64,000 bases of DNA from Opisthorchis felineus (taxonomy: Eukaryota; Platyhelminthes; Trematoda; Opisthorchiida; Opisthorchiidae): positions 8,395-72,394 of the forward strand of contig SJOL01006503.1 in NCBI GenBank assembly GCA_004794785.1, given 5' to 3'. Both the position numbers and the translations under genes were made by a program. Below the pieces are notes generated by a model, which was given only the letters and a program-made list of their open reading frames with translations, had not been told where the DNA came from and did no database searches. Positions 22,851 to 35,774 of this stretch are shown here, piece by piece; within the stretch, counting starts at the first letter, position 1; each line of letters begins with the position of its first letter.

Positions 22851-25800
22851 CTCATCCTCACTCCAAGGATGTTGGCAGAAAAAGCTCAGTCAACGTAGTA
22901 CGCAGCTCTGAATCGGAAAAATTGCGTACATATGTATCTGGTTGAATAGGAAACTTTCCAAGGCTATAACTGATTTCAGTTTTCCATCAGTACTTATTGA
23001 TTTGAGCTTCACATATTTCACCCACGTAGTCCAGCACATTCGAATGAATCTAATTATCTAGGTCAGCTCTCAGGAACTTTTCCACCTAGTTCCGAGAACT
23101 CTCACCGTATTGTATCAAGTTAACTGTTCACAAGGTCCCTTGGTAACAAGAACTGAAAGATTGGCTCAAGTTACATGCTACAAAGAGAACTGAATGCAAT
23201 AAGCGGGCCACACGGTAATGATTAGCTGGTGGGAGTAAATGAGAAGAACCCTAAACCACCCAGTCCGACTGCAGAATGGAAGGATCCGTCCTTTTGTCTG
23301 CCAAATGAAGTGCATTTGGACAAAGACTTGTTGAGTAGTTGACCGGGTAATTTCACCGAAGAAGCACCTTGTGCTGCCCAGTCAACCTGCCGCTTCACAA
23401 GCCAAACCGTTCTTATCGTAGGCAGCAAGAATAAGCTGGTCATTTACTCATCCAGATGTGTGTTTAATACATCATACACTAGTCGCACGACAAGCAAGGA
23501 TAAGTAAGGAACGTAAACATCGTTTACAGAACAAACCATAAACTAGTAAATGGGCCCAGGTTGCCCACTGGTAGACGTAGCATTCAAGGTGGATGCAAAA
23601 ATCTTCACTGTAATGTACAGGGTCCCAGTGAACTCCTCCAAAGCCGTGCGTGGTCGCTACTCGGAGGGAGTTGTGATCACTTGTAGAGAGGTACAGAATT
23701 TCGCCATTTACAAACTGGCTAAATTGGTCTTCATAACATGGCATGATGAATGTGTGATCGAGTCATATGCCAGCTATGATTTGACCGAAGCAAATACAAA
23801 TTGCGTTGTACGTATGTCCTTGAGTGGTCTTCGTCTGTTGTTCAATTGTAATATGTCAAAATTTCTCGACTATTTTATTAAAGCACAGTATTTAGTAGGC
23901 CGGTTAACGATCACGTGTAAATACTTATTCGCTTCTCATTAGCGAGAGAGTGGGATAGGTTTCAGATGATTACGAGTTGCTTTCACTACACGGGTAATTT
24001 ATTTTGACGAGAGTACAAGAAGGGATTTACGAACTTTGACGGTATTATCAAAAAATACGCCGTCAAGCAAGTGTAACTGTATAGTGTTCTTGAGTTCTTG
24101 AGTGTTGTTGAGTGTTCTAGAGTTTCCCTAGACACTGTCGGTCTTGAATCCATCTCACTAATAATCAAATAATAATTATTCACCTGTCCGATCATCAGAA
24201 TAATGTCATACGTGCATGTATGTTTACAGCACGTAGGGGTGCACTGGGAGGTACCGATTTAGCTCTCTTCTGAGTTTCGTAGGTTTGTGGCGAACAGGTT
24301 TATACCAGGAGTTTCATCCTTCTGTCGCTCGGTTACGGTAGTAATCCACTAAAAATAAGTCAGTATATCCAGCATGCAGAGTGCGCCAGCTTACTCTGCA
24401 AAAATGCTGTAAGCAGATCACATGATCTGGAATAAATATTATGCTGATTTGACAGTGGGCATGGATGCTTAAGGCACAAGTATGGATAATATGAGTTCCT
24501 TGTATGGCATCCTACACAGCCTGGTGTACGAATTCCAAGTCTGACTTCTTATTGCCTGAAAAAGACAAGTAATCTCAAATGACACCCAGACTCGCTACTC
24601 CTGATGAATAACCGGTAAAGTTATCTAAAAGTAAGTTTTAAGCCTTTTTTATCAACGCTTAGAAATCTTATAGGCAGACGTAATATCACATGTAAGAATA
24701 AGGATATATTTGCGTAAGCAACCTCTGAAAAAACAAAGGTAGGCCATTGAAGAGCCAAGTGAAAGTCTTGTATTAACTGCTTATTTGTAAAGTATACTAT
24801 ACCTCTGACATTGGGCATTCTGTTAGTTAAGGGTTGACTGTCCTAAATAACTGGTACTGGTTTCCTTCTGCAAGAAAAATCAACCATACTGGATGGCAAA
24901 CAAACCATTGTACGACCGTTTCATCCTTACTAAAAAATATCATCAACGCGCACCGCACGGTGTTCCAGGGGGCCTCAAACCAAAGACTTTCTGGCCATTT
25001 TGGAGAATAATGGTTAATTTGTTTGCAGAAAAGTACGAAATTTGAAGAATCTAGCGTTAAAATAGGATCTAATCGCATATTTTTCTGCTTTCATCGGGTG
25101 TTCAGGCGTTTGCATTAGACAAGAAAAATGCTTCAATAATCTTACGTCGAACAGACTGGATAAAGCTAAAAAGTGCGGAATAACCGAAAAGGTGTTTTCA
25201 GCAAGCCCAAGTCGCAGAAAATTTGCTGGCATTCAAACGTGTTTCTTTGAGACTTCTTCATTATCCGACAAAGGACAACATGCATGTCACTTTGTTGCGG
25301 TCCATGCACCATGAGCATTCAGTGGAAGTGAATGCAACAAAGAAGCACCGAAACTTTCATACAAGGAAGAAATATGATGTTGATGTTTTGTAAATTATGC
25401 TGAGGATCAACTCCTGTCGCTTTAGGTCGTGTCGTGGGCCGTTAAAAGTGCGGCAAAACGTGTTGGTCGTTGCTGCAATCAATGTATGTATGTTACCGAT
25501 AGGCAACGAGTGAGGATATTGGCTGGAAGTAATTTGTGATGCACAAATATTTGTTATCCACATGAAGTTACCCTTAACAGTGATGGAAGAGTAATACTGA
25601 GAAAAGAGAAATACTTAAAAGAGTACAGTAAAAGTATAGGCATGATGTGCTATTTCTGAAGGACTTCAATACATGGAACTTGCTGCTCAAAGGAGACCAA
25701 TAAAATTAGGATGTCTCTGCACACCTACTGCTCTGATCTTTCACGGTCTGCTTTTGGTGGTTCAAAGCAATTTTAGTGCTTTGAGCTGAACGGACACAAT

Positions 25801-27257
25801 AAGCCCGTGAAACGAGCTGATTATTGTTCAGTTTGCCCCCTGTTCTATTATGATAAGCTTGATAATGTTGAGATGCTCATATGAAATATGGCAGAGTGAG
25901 GTGGGTTTCCATCTCCAAAGCTATTTTTATCAAGAGCGAAAAAGATGGTTTTGATAAAACACGTAAAGGGATGGCTGGGATACAAAAATATGCTCATTAC
26001 GTTTGTCTCCTCAACACTTAGAGTGGCACACTTGAAACACCTTTTATTATGCCTAGATGACTGAGTTTGAGCCTGCATTTTACTCAGCGACTTGGAGAAT
26101 TTGATAAATTATGCAAATAATTTCCCTGAGTGCCTTAAATTTGGATATCTTTCTGATTTCAAAAGCTGGGGTTATCTAGGTGCAATGAACGGCATAAGGA
26201 TAGCTGGGACAAATGTTTTCGGAATTCCGGTGCTGGGAGTCAATTCTAGACGGCATCTGTCCGTTTGAGCCATGGAGCTTCCTTCTTCAGGTATATAAGT
26301 CACCGGGAGTATTGGGCGACCTGGTAGTACCCCAGCCCTCGTGCTTCCTCCCAGTGGCAGTCAGACAGTCAAGGTTTTGGACAACAAAATTCCTGCCCCA
26401 AATTAGGGCAGTCAGTGACGTTTTGGATTTAGTTCATTAGTCAAGTGTTATCCACTTTCCCAGACAAATTATGACTGCAAAGGACTCGCTATAGGTGAAC
26501 CCTGCCTGTCGCATGTGACCCTGCTGTAAAACAAAACAACGTTGTGATCCAACCCCGTATATGGGCTGCTAAAGTAAGGAAAAACCTGCTCTATATCAAG
26601 CAATTTATTTCAACTTCTTAGAAAGTTAGGACGGAAAAGGCGTAGACACACAAGGAGTTATGGAATAATATCAAGCTTTGGGTTAAAATCTTAACGGTTT
26701 TTGCAGCGAGGAACCAAATCAAAAAGCAAGTTCTATTGGTTAATCGGCCTGGTGGATGGACGCTGGATCTGAGGTATGAACCCAAATGATCAGTGTACGA
26801 TCGGTGGGAATAGGAAATGGCCATTCATGGTAGAGCTAATAAGGGGCCAAGGGGTGAAGAAATTAGCATATATTGAAAACCCTTCTGTCATACGTATTTA
26901 GAGTTGCCGCGACCGTTTGTCGAAAAAAAGAAATCAGAGTTTGACTTGCATCAACCCCCGGCGGCGGATATGGTGGCATTGTTCACAGTACTCTTTTGGA
27001 TGGACATCAGGAACCCTTAATACACCAGATAATACATTACCTGAGCTTCATTATTTTTCAAAAATTTAGTGTGAAAATCTTGTTACCTCTCCCGGATTTA
27101 GCTGAAATTTGTTTACCTATTTACTTTATATATTCGTTTACTTATTTATTAACTATGGTACTAGCTGATGAGTAGTGTATTAAGTTTATGCACGGTAGAC
27201 TGTCTGAAAAACATAATTTCTTGGGTATTAAAACTAGCTGATTTCTTTATTCACTAG
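22851..27257. other. About 4.4 kb, probable intron or intergenic DNA with transposon scraps
   Basis: No supported gene. The longest frame, 23550-23942 on the plus strand (130 residues), overlaps a 90-residue minus frame and has no domain motif. Near 26290-26375 a block containing CCCCAGCCCTCGTGCTTCCT resembles the SINE-like body at 11805-11830 and is probably a fragment of that family. Confidence 0.4.
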
Positions 27258-27396
27258 AGTTTTCCAAGAGCGCCTCTCTAGGCGTCATAGAATACGGCAG
27301 TAGTCAAATCCAGAACGATTTATGTGTTGTCTCATCGGCTGACCTAAACAACCTTAGAACAAATAAATCGGTCAGAATTGGGTCGGGGTTCTCAAG
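27258..27396 (+). CDS. Candidate exon of the large plus-strand gene (phase 1 to 2)
   Basis: The 45 full codons stay open between a good acceptor (TTTCTTTATTCACTAG) and a donor (CTCAAG then GTAACA). The translation is of ordinary soluble type, for example SLGVIEYGSSQIQNDLCVVS and NKSVRIGSGFS, without low complexity. The end phase fits the next candidate at 28087. No family was recognised. An open interval of this length can occur by chance in AT-moderate DNA, so confidence is moderate. Confidence 0.4.
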
Positions 27397-28086
27397 GTAA
27401 CACATAATTAACAAAAGTCACTAAACCATCCATTTATAAACATTACAAGAAGACTAATAGCAGCATGGGTATCAGGTGTATCAGAATGGCCCGGTGAAGA
27501 ACTATTTAGTAAAAGTGTCACTCCCGTCAAAAGCCCACCAACTAACTGTCATGTTACCACAGTGTTTCCTTCCATGCGAAAGTCAATCGTGGAGCAAAGG
27601 AAGCAAAATACTCAGGTTTATTTTTACCTAAACTCTCCAAAATAACAACGCTTTTAATTAGCAGAAAAAGCTGCCTTGTTTCTAAGAAGGAGTCATGGCG
27701 TTTCCACTTCGTACATGAACGGCAGAATCGGCGTCTGCAGGGAGTCTTCCGTTTGTATCACACTGTGAATTAATCTGTACGCTGGTGCGTTGAATAGAAA
27801 GAGTCACTGAAAGATGAGTTCGTCAGTGGGAGATTTTACATTATAAACATGCGAGCCAATCAGTGCTTTCTTCATGTGTCCACTTATCTAGCTGGCTAGG
27901 ATGGCAGAACTATGAACTCAAGGCACTCACAGTCTCTCAGCTATATCACAACGGTCGAAGCATACAGAGCAAGTACGGTTGTGTGATGCTGTTGCAAGTA
28001 TTGCAATCCCCAAAAAGTCCTGATCAAAGTCCTGTGACCTCAGTAAATAGCGGGTTTAGATGTAGATGATTGTAGATGATCTTTAG

Positions 28087-28160
28087 GTGTGTGATTACAA
28101 ATTATTACGCACCAGCAAATATGTCCCGTTTTCAAACTTCAAAAGCAGCCACGGAAACAG
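28087..28160 (+). CDS. Candidate exon of the large plus-strand gene (phase 2 to 1)
   Basis: The acceptor GATCTTTAG and the donor ACAG/GTGGCT bracket 24 open codons (CVITNYYAPANMSRFQTSKA then ATET). The phase joins 27258-27396 without a stop. The donor is weak. A different frame is also open here, so the assignment depends on the phase match. Confidence 0.3.
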
Positions 28161-28608
28161 GTGGCTGCTTACAGTACATAGGTTGACAATTCTATACCCT
28201 TTTGTCTACCTTGGACTGGGTAGAGCTCAATGCGTGCTAATGATTACCAGTAGAATGAATAGAGCAAGCACGCTTGAAATTCACTTCTTGGGTCCTAGCT
28301 CTGAGCTATATGGACTAATTTGAAAAACGGGCACCAGTTTGAAGCCTAATGAGTCTAATAATTATTCAGTGCTTTTATAACTGTGTCAAACTGAGAACTT
28401 TCAGAGATCTTTCACCCATATCACACAAGGTCTGGTAACCATATTGTAATAATGAATTCTGTGTCTCCGTTAGCTAATTATCTGACCACAGAAAAAAAAT
28501 GCACCAACCAATGCGAAGAGATCAGCTATTTACAATCAATATTCACACGCAGAATACAATAAAAGTAAGAAGACTGAACTTATACACTTGATTTTTACGC
28601 ACGAAAAG

Positions 28609-28663
28609 ATGAGATGGGGACAGAGTTTTACGGTCCTCACTTGTTTGCTGGTCTCCTTTGCTA
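28609..28663 (+). CDS. Candidate exon of the large plus-strand gene (phase 1 to 2)
   Basis: A strong donor (GCTA then GTAAGT) and an acceptor after a T-run (TTTTTACGCACGAAAAG; alternative GGGGACAG 15 bases on, same frame) bracket an open frame reading EMGTEFYGPHLFAGLLC. Phase fits the neighbours at 28160 and 29916. A second frame reads a signal-peptide-like MRWGQSFTVLTCLLVSFA from 28612; that frame hits a stop if joined to the next candidate exon. Confidence 0.3.
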
Positions 28664-29915
28664 GTAAGTTTGAGGGTTTATTTGATCCGTACACGACTCT
28701 TAAGGCAATTTCTACACACATATTTCTAAACATGTATATAGCATTTAATCTTGAGGAACTAAGAAACTCAATGGATTAAAGGCACAATGAAGCTAGGCCT
28801 TCTGCAGATAGGCAATGTTGGGGTAGCCAACAACCTCTGGTTAAATTTACTCTGTGCTTAGTTTTTAAGGGATATGCAGGGCGGTGGATCTGCACTTTCC
28901 AAGCATTTTGTCTGATTCGACAAAGGTTTTTGATTTGTTTCACTTTTTCACAGTAGTTTTCATAAAGGAAATGCTCGATCGTGGGCAAGCTGGAAGTACC
29001 TCAGTGCACTATTGTTAATGGTACTCCAAACGTTTTGATAGGGTTCCAGTCAAACTAGCACACTAAACAAAATAAACGACGTAGCATACCAACCACACTT
29101 TCGAAAAAAAAGACTATGTATACGAACATATTAGTGTTTTGTTTAATCCCATCCTTATGCAACCCGAAAACGATAACTCTGTGTAGTTAGATATTCATTC
29201 TTGCCAGATGATTCAGTCGTCCTGCAGGATGTCTCCCCAGAAGGCTGTCAATATTGGGACTTTTTTCTGAGATAACTACTTCCTCTTATTTTTGGTATAA
29301 ATCGATGCGTTTCCTTGTCCCTATCGGTTGCAACTGTAGGTGGATGGCATTTGAATACTGAACCATAATAACTGTGTGTTTTAGCTGGTGGATCCAACCA
29401 TGAACTTCGGACTAAAGATCTTTTCAAAAGTACACATTTCTGCTACCTAACTAGATTCAACTTTCAGTAAACTTTGTTTTGTCATCATTTACACATACCG
29501 CTTGATATTACTCGGTTTTCAAAGCGATGCCTAAACGAATCAACGCTAATTGTATTTTGGTCTCTGATTTAATATTTTTGGTTGCATTCCGTCCACTGAT
29601 TACTTTTATCTATTTCTACTCCGGTTTCCTTTCTTATCCAAACTTCAACACGTGCCACTCCTTAACCCACTCAACTGGACATCAAATAAACCATCGATTA
29701 GCTCGCCTTGGAAAAAGATCACTGAATCCCGATAACGTGACAAATATACCAATTTAAGATCTAACACACTGTTCGAAATGGATCAGTTTTTTGTCACTCG
29801 AGAAAACTGCCGCATTCACAGTATCAAGCTAACGCGGTTTTGACGCAATAATATTTGGTCTGCCTTCAGTGTGTACTCTGATGTCCAAAATCCACAGTTC
29901 CTAAGGATTTCGTAG

Positions 29916-30064
29916 CAATGTAGTTTTTGGCTTCAAGTTTAAAGGGCAAGAGCAGAAAAATGACAGGGATTTAAAAAGAGGGACGATATTAAAACTAGGT
30001 GCATTACATAAAATGCACGCCAAGCACAAGCTAATTGCCGTTAAAGAGTTGAATATCAATAAGG
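29916..30064 (+). CDS. Candidate exon of the large plus-strand gene (phase 2 to 1)
   Basis: Forty-nine codons stay open between GATTTCGTAG and a donor AAGG/GTAAGG. The translation is basic (FGFKFKGQEQKNDRDLKRGT, AKHKLIAVKELNINK). It joins in phase with 28663 and with 31023. Lysine richness is also what AT-rich intron sequence would give, so this is a candidate only. Confidence 0.35.
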
Positions 30065-31022
30065 GTAAGGAAAAATGAGATTGAGTTGGCTGACTATCCC
30101 CTGCGATTTTCTATGCTCTGTGGGCAATATATATTGTTCGGCAGAGCCTCGTAAAAGGGATGCTTGCACAGTAGACCTCAAAGAGCGAATCTGAGAAAGA
30201 GACATTGGTTGAGGAATTATTCATGGGGTAGTTTCTGTAGAAAAATTTCACCACTGGGGATGTTGAATTTTATGCTTTCTTAGTAGAAGCCCCACTTGAA
30301 GGAACACAAATGTATCTGGCTCTTCGCTTGTGCCTAAATTCTAGGACCGCGTAGGGAAGAAGAAAACCAAAAGACCGATAACCAAGAGCTTGTACATTAT
30401 CAGCAATTTTAGCGCAAAGTATTTTCCTAATCGTTTTTTCAGTTCTCTTTTTAATATTTGAAAGTAACAGGCAAGGAAACTGCAATGAATGAGAGATACA
30501 TATTCGAGTTTCTGTATAGTCAAATCGTTAATAACCATAAAAACCTTCTTGCATGTGCATATAATTCAAATTTGCAGCATCGGAAACTGACGGTAAAAGC
30601 TTACATTAAAGACGCCATTATTTACATTGTTAGAAAAAGTTGTTTTCAATATGAACTCTCCTTTTAGTATTGTTGGATTACTAACAGGCTATCTGGACTT
30701 TTTAAGAGAAAGCAACCTCAAAACATAAACGATATTTATGCATGAGTTTCTATCAAGCTTGTTTTCTGAGACGGTGCACATTCTGTGTAATCCAAAAAAA
30801 TTCATGTAATATTTAACGGATATGAAGGCCTGGAAATCCCTGTAATTTTTCTATGTGAATGGAGGGCGTATGAGCCCAGGAATCACGAATTTGACGTAGT
30901 CAGTCTGTGGAAAAGAGTACTTTGGAGGTATTCAGGAAGCTTTGCGGCTCACTAAAGTTACATGAGTTTTCTGTTTTCGTAACAATGAAAAATCATTTCA
31001 AAACAAATATTATTTATTTAAG

Positions 31023-31080
31023 TACAATTACTTGTACAAGCCAAACTATCGCCACAACCAAATACCTGTGGCAACACCAA
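31023..31080 (+). CDS. Candidate exon of the large plus-strand gene (phase 1 to 2)
   Basis: A good acceptor (ATTATTTATTTAAG) and a consensus donor (CCAA then GTGAGT) bracket 18 codons (QLLVQAKLSPQPNTCGNT). It joins in phase with 30064. The link to the firm exon at 33474 needs at least one more exon, which I did not find. Confidence 0.35.
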
Positions 31081-32629
31081 GTGAGTAAATTGGCATGGCT
31101 TACCAGAAACTGGCGAACAAGCAATGCATATCAAGTAGACTTCCCCGGTTATTCTACTGGCTGCATAACAATACCTTATGACAATTTCAATTTTGAGGTG
31201 TTTCACTAGTAGAACCGAACACAAAAATAACAGATTCATTATAAGGCATGCAGTGGCATTGGGTAAAATTTGATGAGGTTTATTATTAGCTACGTAAGTC
31301 AGTCAGAGCCTTTGTTAAATTCGTTTACTTGAGCGAAATATTTGTGAAACTGTACAAAAATTTATCACAGTTGATAAAATTTTTTAAAACTCTTTACACC
31401 TATTGTGGGCGAAAAAAATATTGTTATACACCAAACTGCTGTTAATCCAAGTGCTGTTTTAAGATGTATATGAAAAACGTTGTGCTCAATAGTTTTTGCA
31501 TCAATTTCTGGAGACGTCTTACCCGCTTCTTTCTGATGCCCTCTGAAAGTTGCAACTGGATGGTGAAATTTTGAATAACTAGCAGCGATTCTCGCGGTGC
31601 AAAATGCGCACAAGTTTCGCATAGTCTGACCACTGACAAGTTACAAAAGGTGTGAAACGGCTGCGTATTGCTTTTGGGCCAGCTGGCATTTGCCAATTAA
31701 CTTTCCACACGGAGCCTCTGTAGGAGTTTCTCAATTTCGTCGTAATCATCTGTTGTGAGATTCTCCAAAGGGTTGCTAAAATGAGGATCGAGGAATTTAA
31801 AAATGACACTGTAACTCTTTGAAACTAGGAAGGATCATTCCGCGCCTTAAAGGAATCACATAACTGATTTGTTGGATTTTCGAATAAGTGCAGTATAATT
31901 CGTCGTGGGTCTAGTAAAATAACCTTTACACATTTCAGGGTATCAAATAAAGTTAGACAGTTTTGGCATCCGTGAAGACCTTACTGATTTCTTGTGGATA
32001 AAGAAGTTATAAGGAAGGTTGCATTTATGCTAGAAACTTCTTCCACTAAACTGTCGAGATACACAGATGCAAGTCAACATTTGTCAGCTGTGTCCAATTG
32101 CTATTTAATCTGTGGCAACAGTGCGTACATTGTGGATTCTGACATGTTATATCCTTAGTCGACAAAACTACTAGATATGATTGACTTCTTAAATGTAAAT
32201 TTAACCAGGCAATGAAGTTTGTATTAAATTATCCACTCGCTGTTGGGCAGTAGATGGAATGCAACACTGACTGGGCACAACTGGGATCAACTGATGGGTT
32301 GTGTGTGTACATTGTGCACACCAGTCGACTACTTCGTATTGCTGATCTCAGTATTACATTTTGAAATAAGCTCACAGGTAGATTTCAAGGTCAACTCCAA
32401 CTGCAAATCCGACAACATTTATTAGATGCCCATACAATATGATGCTTTTGCACCCGCCGTAAATAGGAATTATGAATAGTAAGGAAGATTCATAACACCA
32501 GGGGGTGGCAGTATTGACCGTTTCCAGCAATCGGTTGGGCCACTTTGAGCTACCCACAAAACCGCAAAGTCAAATCTTTCAAACAGAGTTTATCAACAAA
32601 TGCGCTGCTGGAAATATAACAATAAAATA

Positions 32630-33050
32630 ATAATACTGTACAAACCCCAAGTCGTGAGATTAAGCCCTTTTCTATACACAGGGTTAGGTGCTGCCAATTC
32701 CCAGTGGGATCCTGTACAACTAGGTAGGTAGGAGACAGTACCCCTACCCAGAGTTCACGGCAACTCAAGAAAAGTGGCCAAAAGATGATCAAACCCACGT
32801 GTTTGTACTAGACTAGACACGCGAAGACAGGGTCAAACAGCGGCTTACGTCCAGGTCAAACCATGAAATGGGGAGTAGGCACACAACGGAAACAACAAAA
32901 CGAGGAAGCCCGTTGTACATAATAAGAACAGAGGAGAAGATTCAACATCCAATGGATATTAAAATGGCTAGGACGGCTACAGGTTTTCCAGGCAAGAACC
33001 CCTGTCTCTGCGGCCGCCTGATCGTTGTTTGTTGAATATTATCCGAATAA
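32630..33050 (-). mobile_element. Possible LINE or SINE 3' end
   Basis: On the minus strand, AAAGGGCTTAATCTCACGAC is followed by TTGGGGTTTGTACAG and then TATTATTATTTTATTG (reverse of 32625-32645), the look of a retroelement 3' end with a trinucleotide tail. No protein motif was identified, so the family is unknown. Confidence 0.35.
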
Positions 33051-33473
33051 GCAACAAATTAAGCTGTCATTCAGTCAAACTGAGCCAGGTGTGTGAGTCA
33101 GATTGCTGATGGAAAGATTTTGAGCCAGTATAGTCGACGGTTTATATCAGCCTATGTTGCAATGCCAGAATGGGCTAACCCGTTGGATAAAACCAGGAGG
33201 TATTGATAATTGGGTGTAAGCTATAATGCGTTTGAGGTTATCTAGTATTTCCTGAAAAATGTAAGTGATTTTCAAGTCCGCTTAGGAAAATTCAGAAGCA
33301 AGACCACAGGAGCAGACTATAATAAATAACAGCTTAGGACATTTTTGCTCGGAGCAGTCAAGGAAAATTTGTGTTTAAAATTCAAGACATGACATTTCAT
33401 AGAGTTTAATCCAGTTATTATATTCGTTCCGAGAGCAAACTTTCAGGAGGTGCATTTAATATTTTTTGTCTAG

Positions 33474-33571
33474 TCTTCCTTTATTTGGGAAAGATGAATT
33501 TTAACCAGGACTACCGACAGTGCATGCACAATGGAACATTAAGCAAATATGTTCATTCTCTCGCCGAGCAG
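33474..33571 (+). CDS. Exon of the large plus-strand gene (phase 1 to 0)
   Basis: An excellent acceptor (ATTTTTTGTCTAG) and donor (GAGCAG then GTATGT) bracket 32 open codons, including NFNQDYRQCMHNGTLSKYV and HSLAEQ. It joins in phase with the exon at 35582 to give a continuous reading. No family was recognised. It begins the firm exon run of this gene. Confidence 0.6.
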
Positions 33572-35581
33572 GTATGTTATCAAATTATGTGACTATCGTC
33601 GTATTTTCCAGCATGCCACTCAAGAATTTTGTTACGTTTTTCAAAATTTTTCTGTTTTCATAACAGTTTGCCGGTTAAGTAGATTAAAAGTACCCCCATC
33701 TGCATGAGTCTGAACACCATGTAAATGATATTATTGCGTAAATTATCATATTACTAAACAATGTAAGTACAAGCTTCCAGAACTATAATCGGGTCACCTG
33801 CCAGTAGACGCGTCGTTTTGAGGAACAGTTCAGTCACAGCTAACTAGCGAAATATACATACAGATGAAGTGATAAAGATCGTATGAGCAGAAAAATCCCT
33901 TTCTATTTCTGTCATCGGACTCTCACATATACCCAAATAAAGTTAGGTCAAGCAACTGGCGGGTGTCCGCTCACCGACTTTCACACAAAAGCTGGAAGAC
34001 CAACGAAGAGTTTGATTCCCTTATTGAGATTAGGTACATCAGCCAGGTGTGCACAATACGATATAAACGCGCGTCAGAATGTATTCCCTTCTGGCTATAT
34101 AATGGAGTCACGAGGACTAGGTTTAGTTCGACTCTAGCGCACTTGTAGACAAGGGATAATGATTCAAGTTTTGTCTAAAGTTACCGCGGAGATCAGCCAC
34201 TGAAGCGCTCACCGTCGAGTAAGCTATAACTATCAGATTTTACAGGCTCGGGTTGGGTTTTCAAAACCTCTGATTCAAGTCCCTTGTTAACTCTGGCCTG
34301 GTCAGTTTGATCTCACTATCAATAATCAAGAGATATAACAAGATCGAGTGATCATCCATCATAATCATGATTCAAGACAGGTTCTCAGACCATCATCTAT
34401 CCCAATGGAAATCACAGGTCTCAAATTCTTGATTTAAAAATTTTTGATCATGGAAGGAATGACATGCCGATTAGCCCAGAACTGCCTCTGTGTACGTAGT
34501 AGATCGACGACGAAAACTCCTTCGCTTGATAAATGTGTGCATTTTATTGAGGTATTTCATAGAGAATGTTCTGTGAAAAAAGTTTCAAAAATTAGAACCA
34601 GGTAAAGTCATCTGAGGCGACAAGTACTTCAAGTTTTTGAGTGTAGCTCACTCTATCAAGGCTTTGTATGTTATCTGCACAAAATTAACCTCCCGAGAAA
34701 TCGTGTAAATATTTTACACTGATAAACTGCCTAAATCTTCTAACAATGCGGCCATCTGAACATTGAATACGGCTTTTTGCACAACTAGACTGGCGTTAAT
34801 AATGTGATGTTAGCAGCATTTTTGCTAGAAAATTTTACGCTTTCGGTACATCACTGAGAATTTCTTCACCATTCAGCACATGGTAAAACATTTTCAAAAG
34901 TTAAGTAAGGTTAAGAAAACTAAGCCTTTCCACTAAGCCCGTTTTTAATTGAGTGAAATCAATGTTCAGGTTTAAATTTCGAATTCCGCAGCCAAATTGT
35001 TATGAAATAATCGGCTTTGGCTAACCGAGCAAGATGGTGAGAGTAATAGTAGTGAGTGATTTAGCGAATCGCAAAGAAGCATAGATTTGAAGAAAATACC
35101 AAGCAAATCCCTTAATAGGACAACAAAGCAGAAGGCTGAAATTGTATTCAAGCGGAGAGTGGTGCTGCTACAAAGACTTCGTGTGAAAAACGAATAACGC
35201 TACCAAGATGTTCGACGGATGTATACAACTTTATTTGCACTTTGGAACTCCAAGTAGTTCACTGCAAGATCACTTTGATACTCGTGCCTTAGACTAGGGT
35301 TTCAAAAGTGCGACAAATGTACACTGATATGGTGCACACTGTTCTGTTGGATGTGCTATACTTCAAATGTACTTTAAGAAAACATTTCGGATTATGCTGG
35401 CCCATATCTCGTCGGACAGGCTTCTGTGGCAGTTTTGTGCTTAAATGCGTCAATTCATGAACGGTACCAGGTTGATGCATACACCGATATTTTCTTGTTT
35501 AAATCATCACCTATTTTGGCCAAATACATTTTTAACTGCATGTGTAACAAGCAAACTTTGAGAACATGTTTCACATTTTAG

Positions 35582-35774
35582 CTTATACGATCGGCAAATC
35601 AAAAGGCAATGGTGCTGCACGTTGCGCACGAATACCGCGAAGACATAGACATTCTTCTTCTACGCGTTCATGTTCAGCTGTTTGAACAGCTTCTGCCTCC
35701 AGAAGATTATTTCAAGCTTAGTAAAGAGCTTTCTAAAGGTCCACCATATTGGAAAGTTTCTGTCGCCAGCCTGG
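35582..35774 (+). CDS. Exon of the large plus-strand gene (phase 0 to 1)
   Basis: Sixty-four open codons lie between TTTCACATTTTAG and a consensus donor (CCTGG then GTGAGT). The translation looks like a helical, charged region: ANQKAMVLHVAHEYREDIDI, LLLRVHVQLFEQLLPPED, YFKLSKELSKGPPYWKVSV. Codon use is more GC-rich than the flanking introns, as expected for coding DNA. It joins in phase with 33571 and 38969. No known domain was recognised. Confidence 0.75.

Noticed and set aside
23550..23942. 130-residue open frame on the plus strand
   Set aside because: No domain motif or splice support. A few frames of this size are expected by chance in 64 kb read in six frames.
26646..26773. Open interval with a donor GAG/GTATGA, reading QVLLVNRPGGWTLDL
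   Set aside because: The acceptor lacks a nearby pyrimidine tract and the end phase does not fit the exon at 27258. A minus frame of similar length overlaps it.
28612..28779. Signal-peptide-like frame MRWGQSFTVLTCLLVSFA
   Set aside because: An alternative reading of the candidate exon at 28609. In this frame, joining the next candidate exon gives an immediate stop. Not excluded, but not supported.
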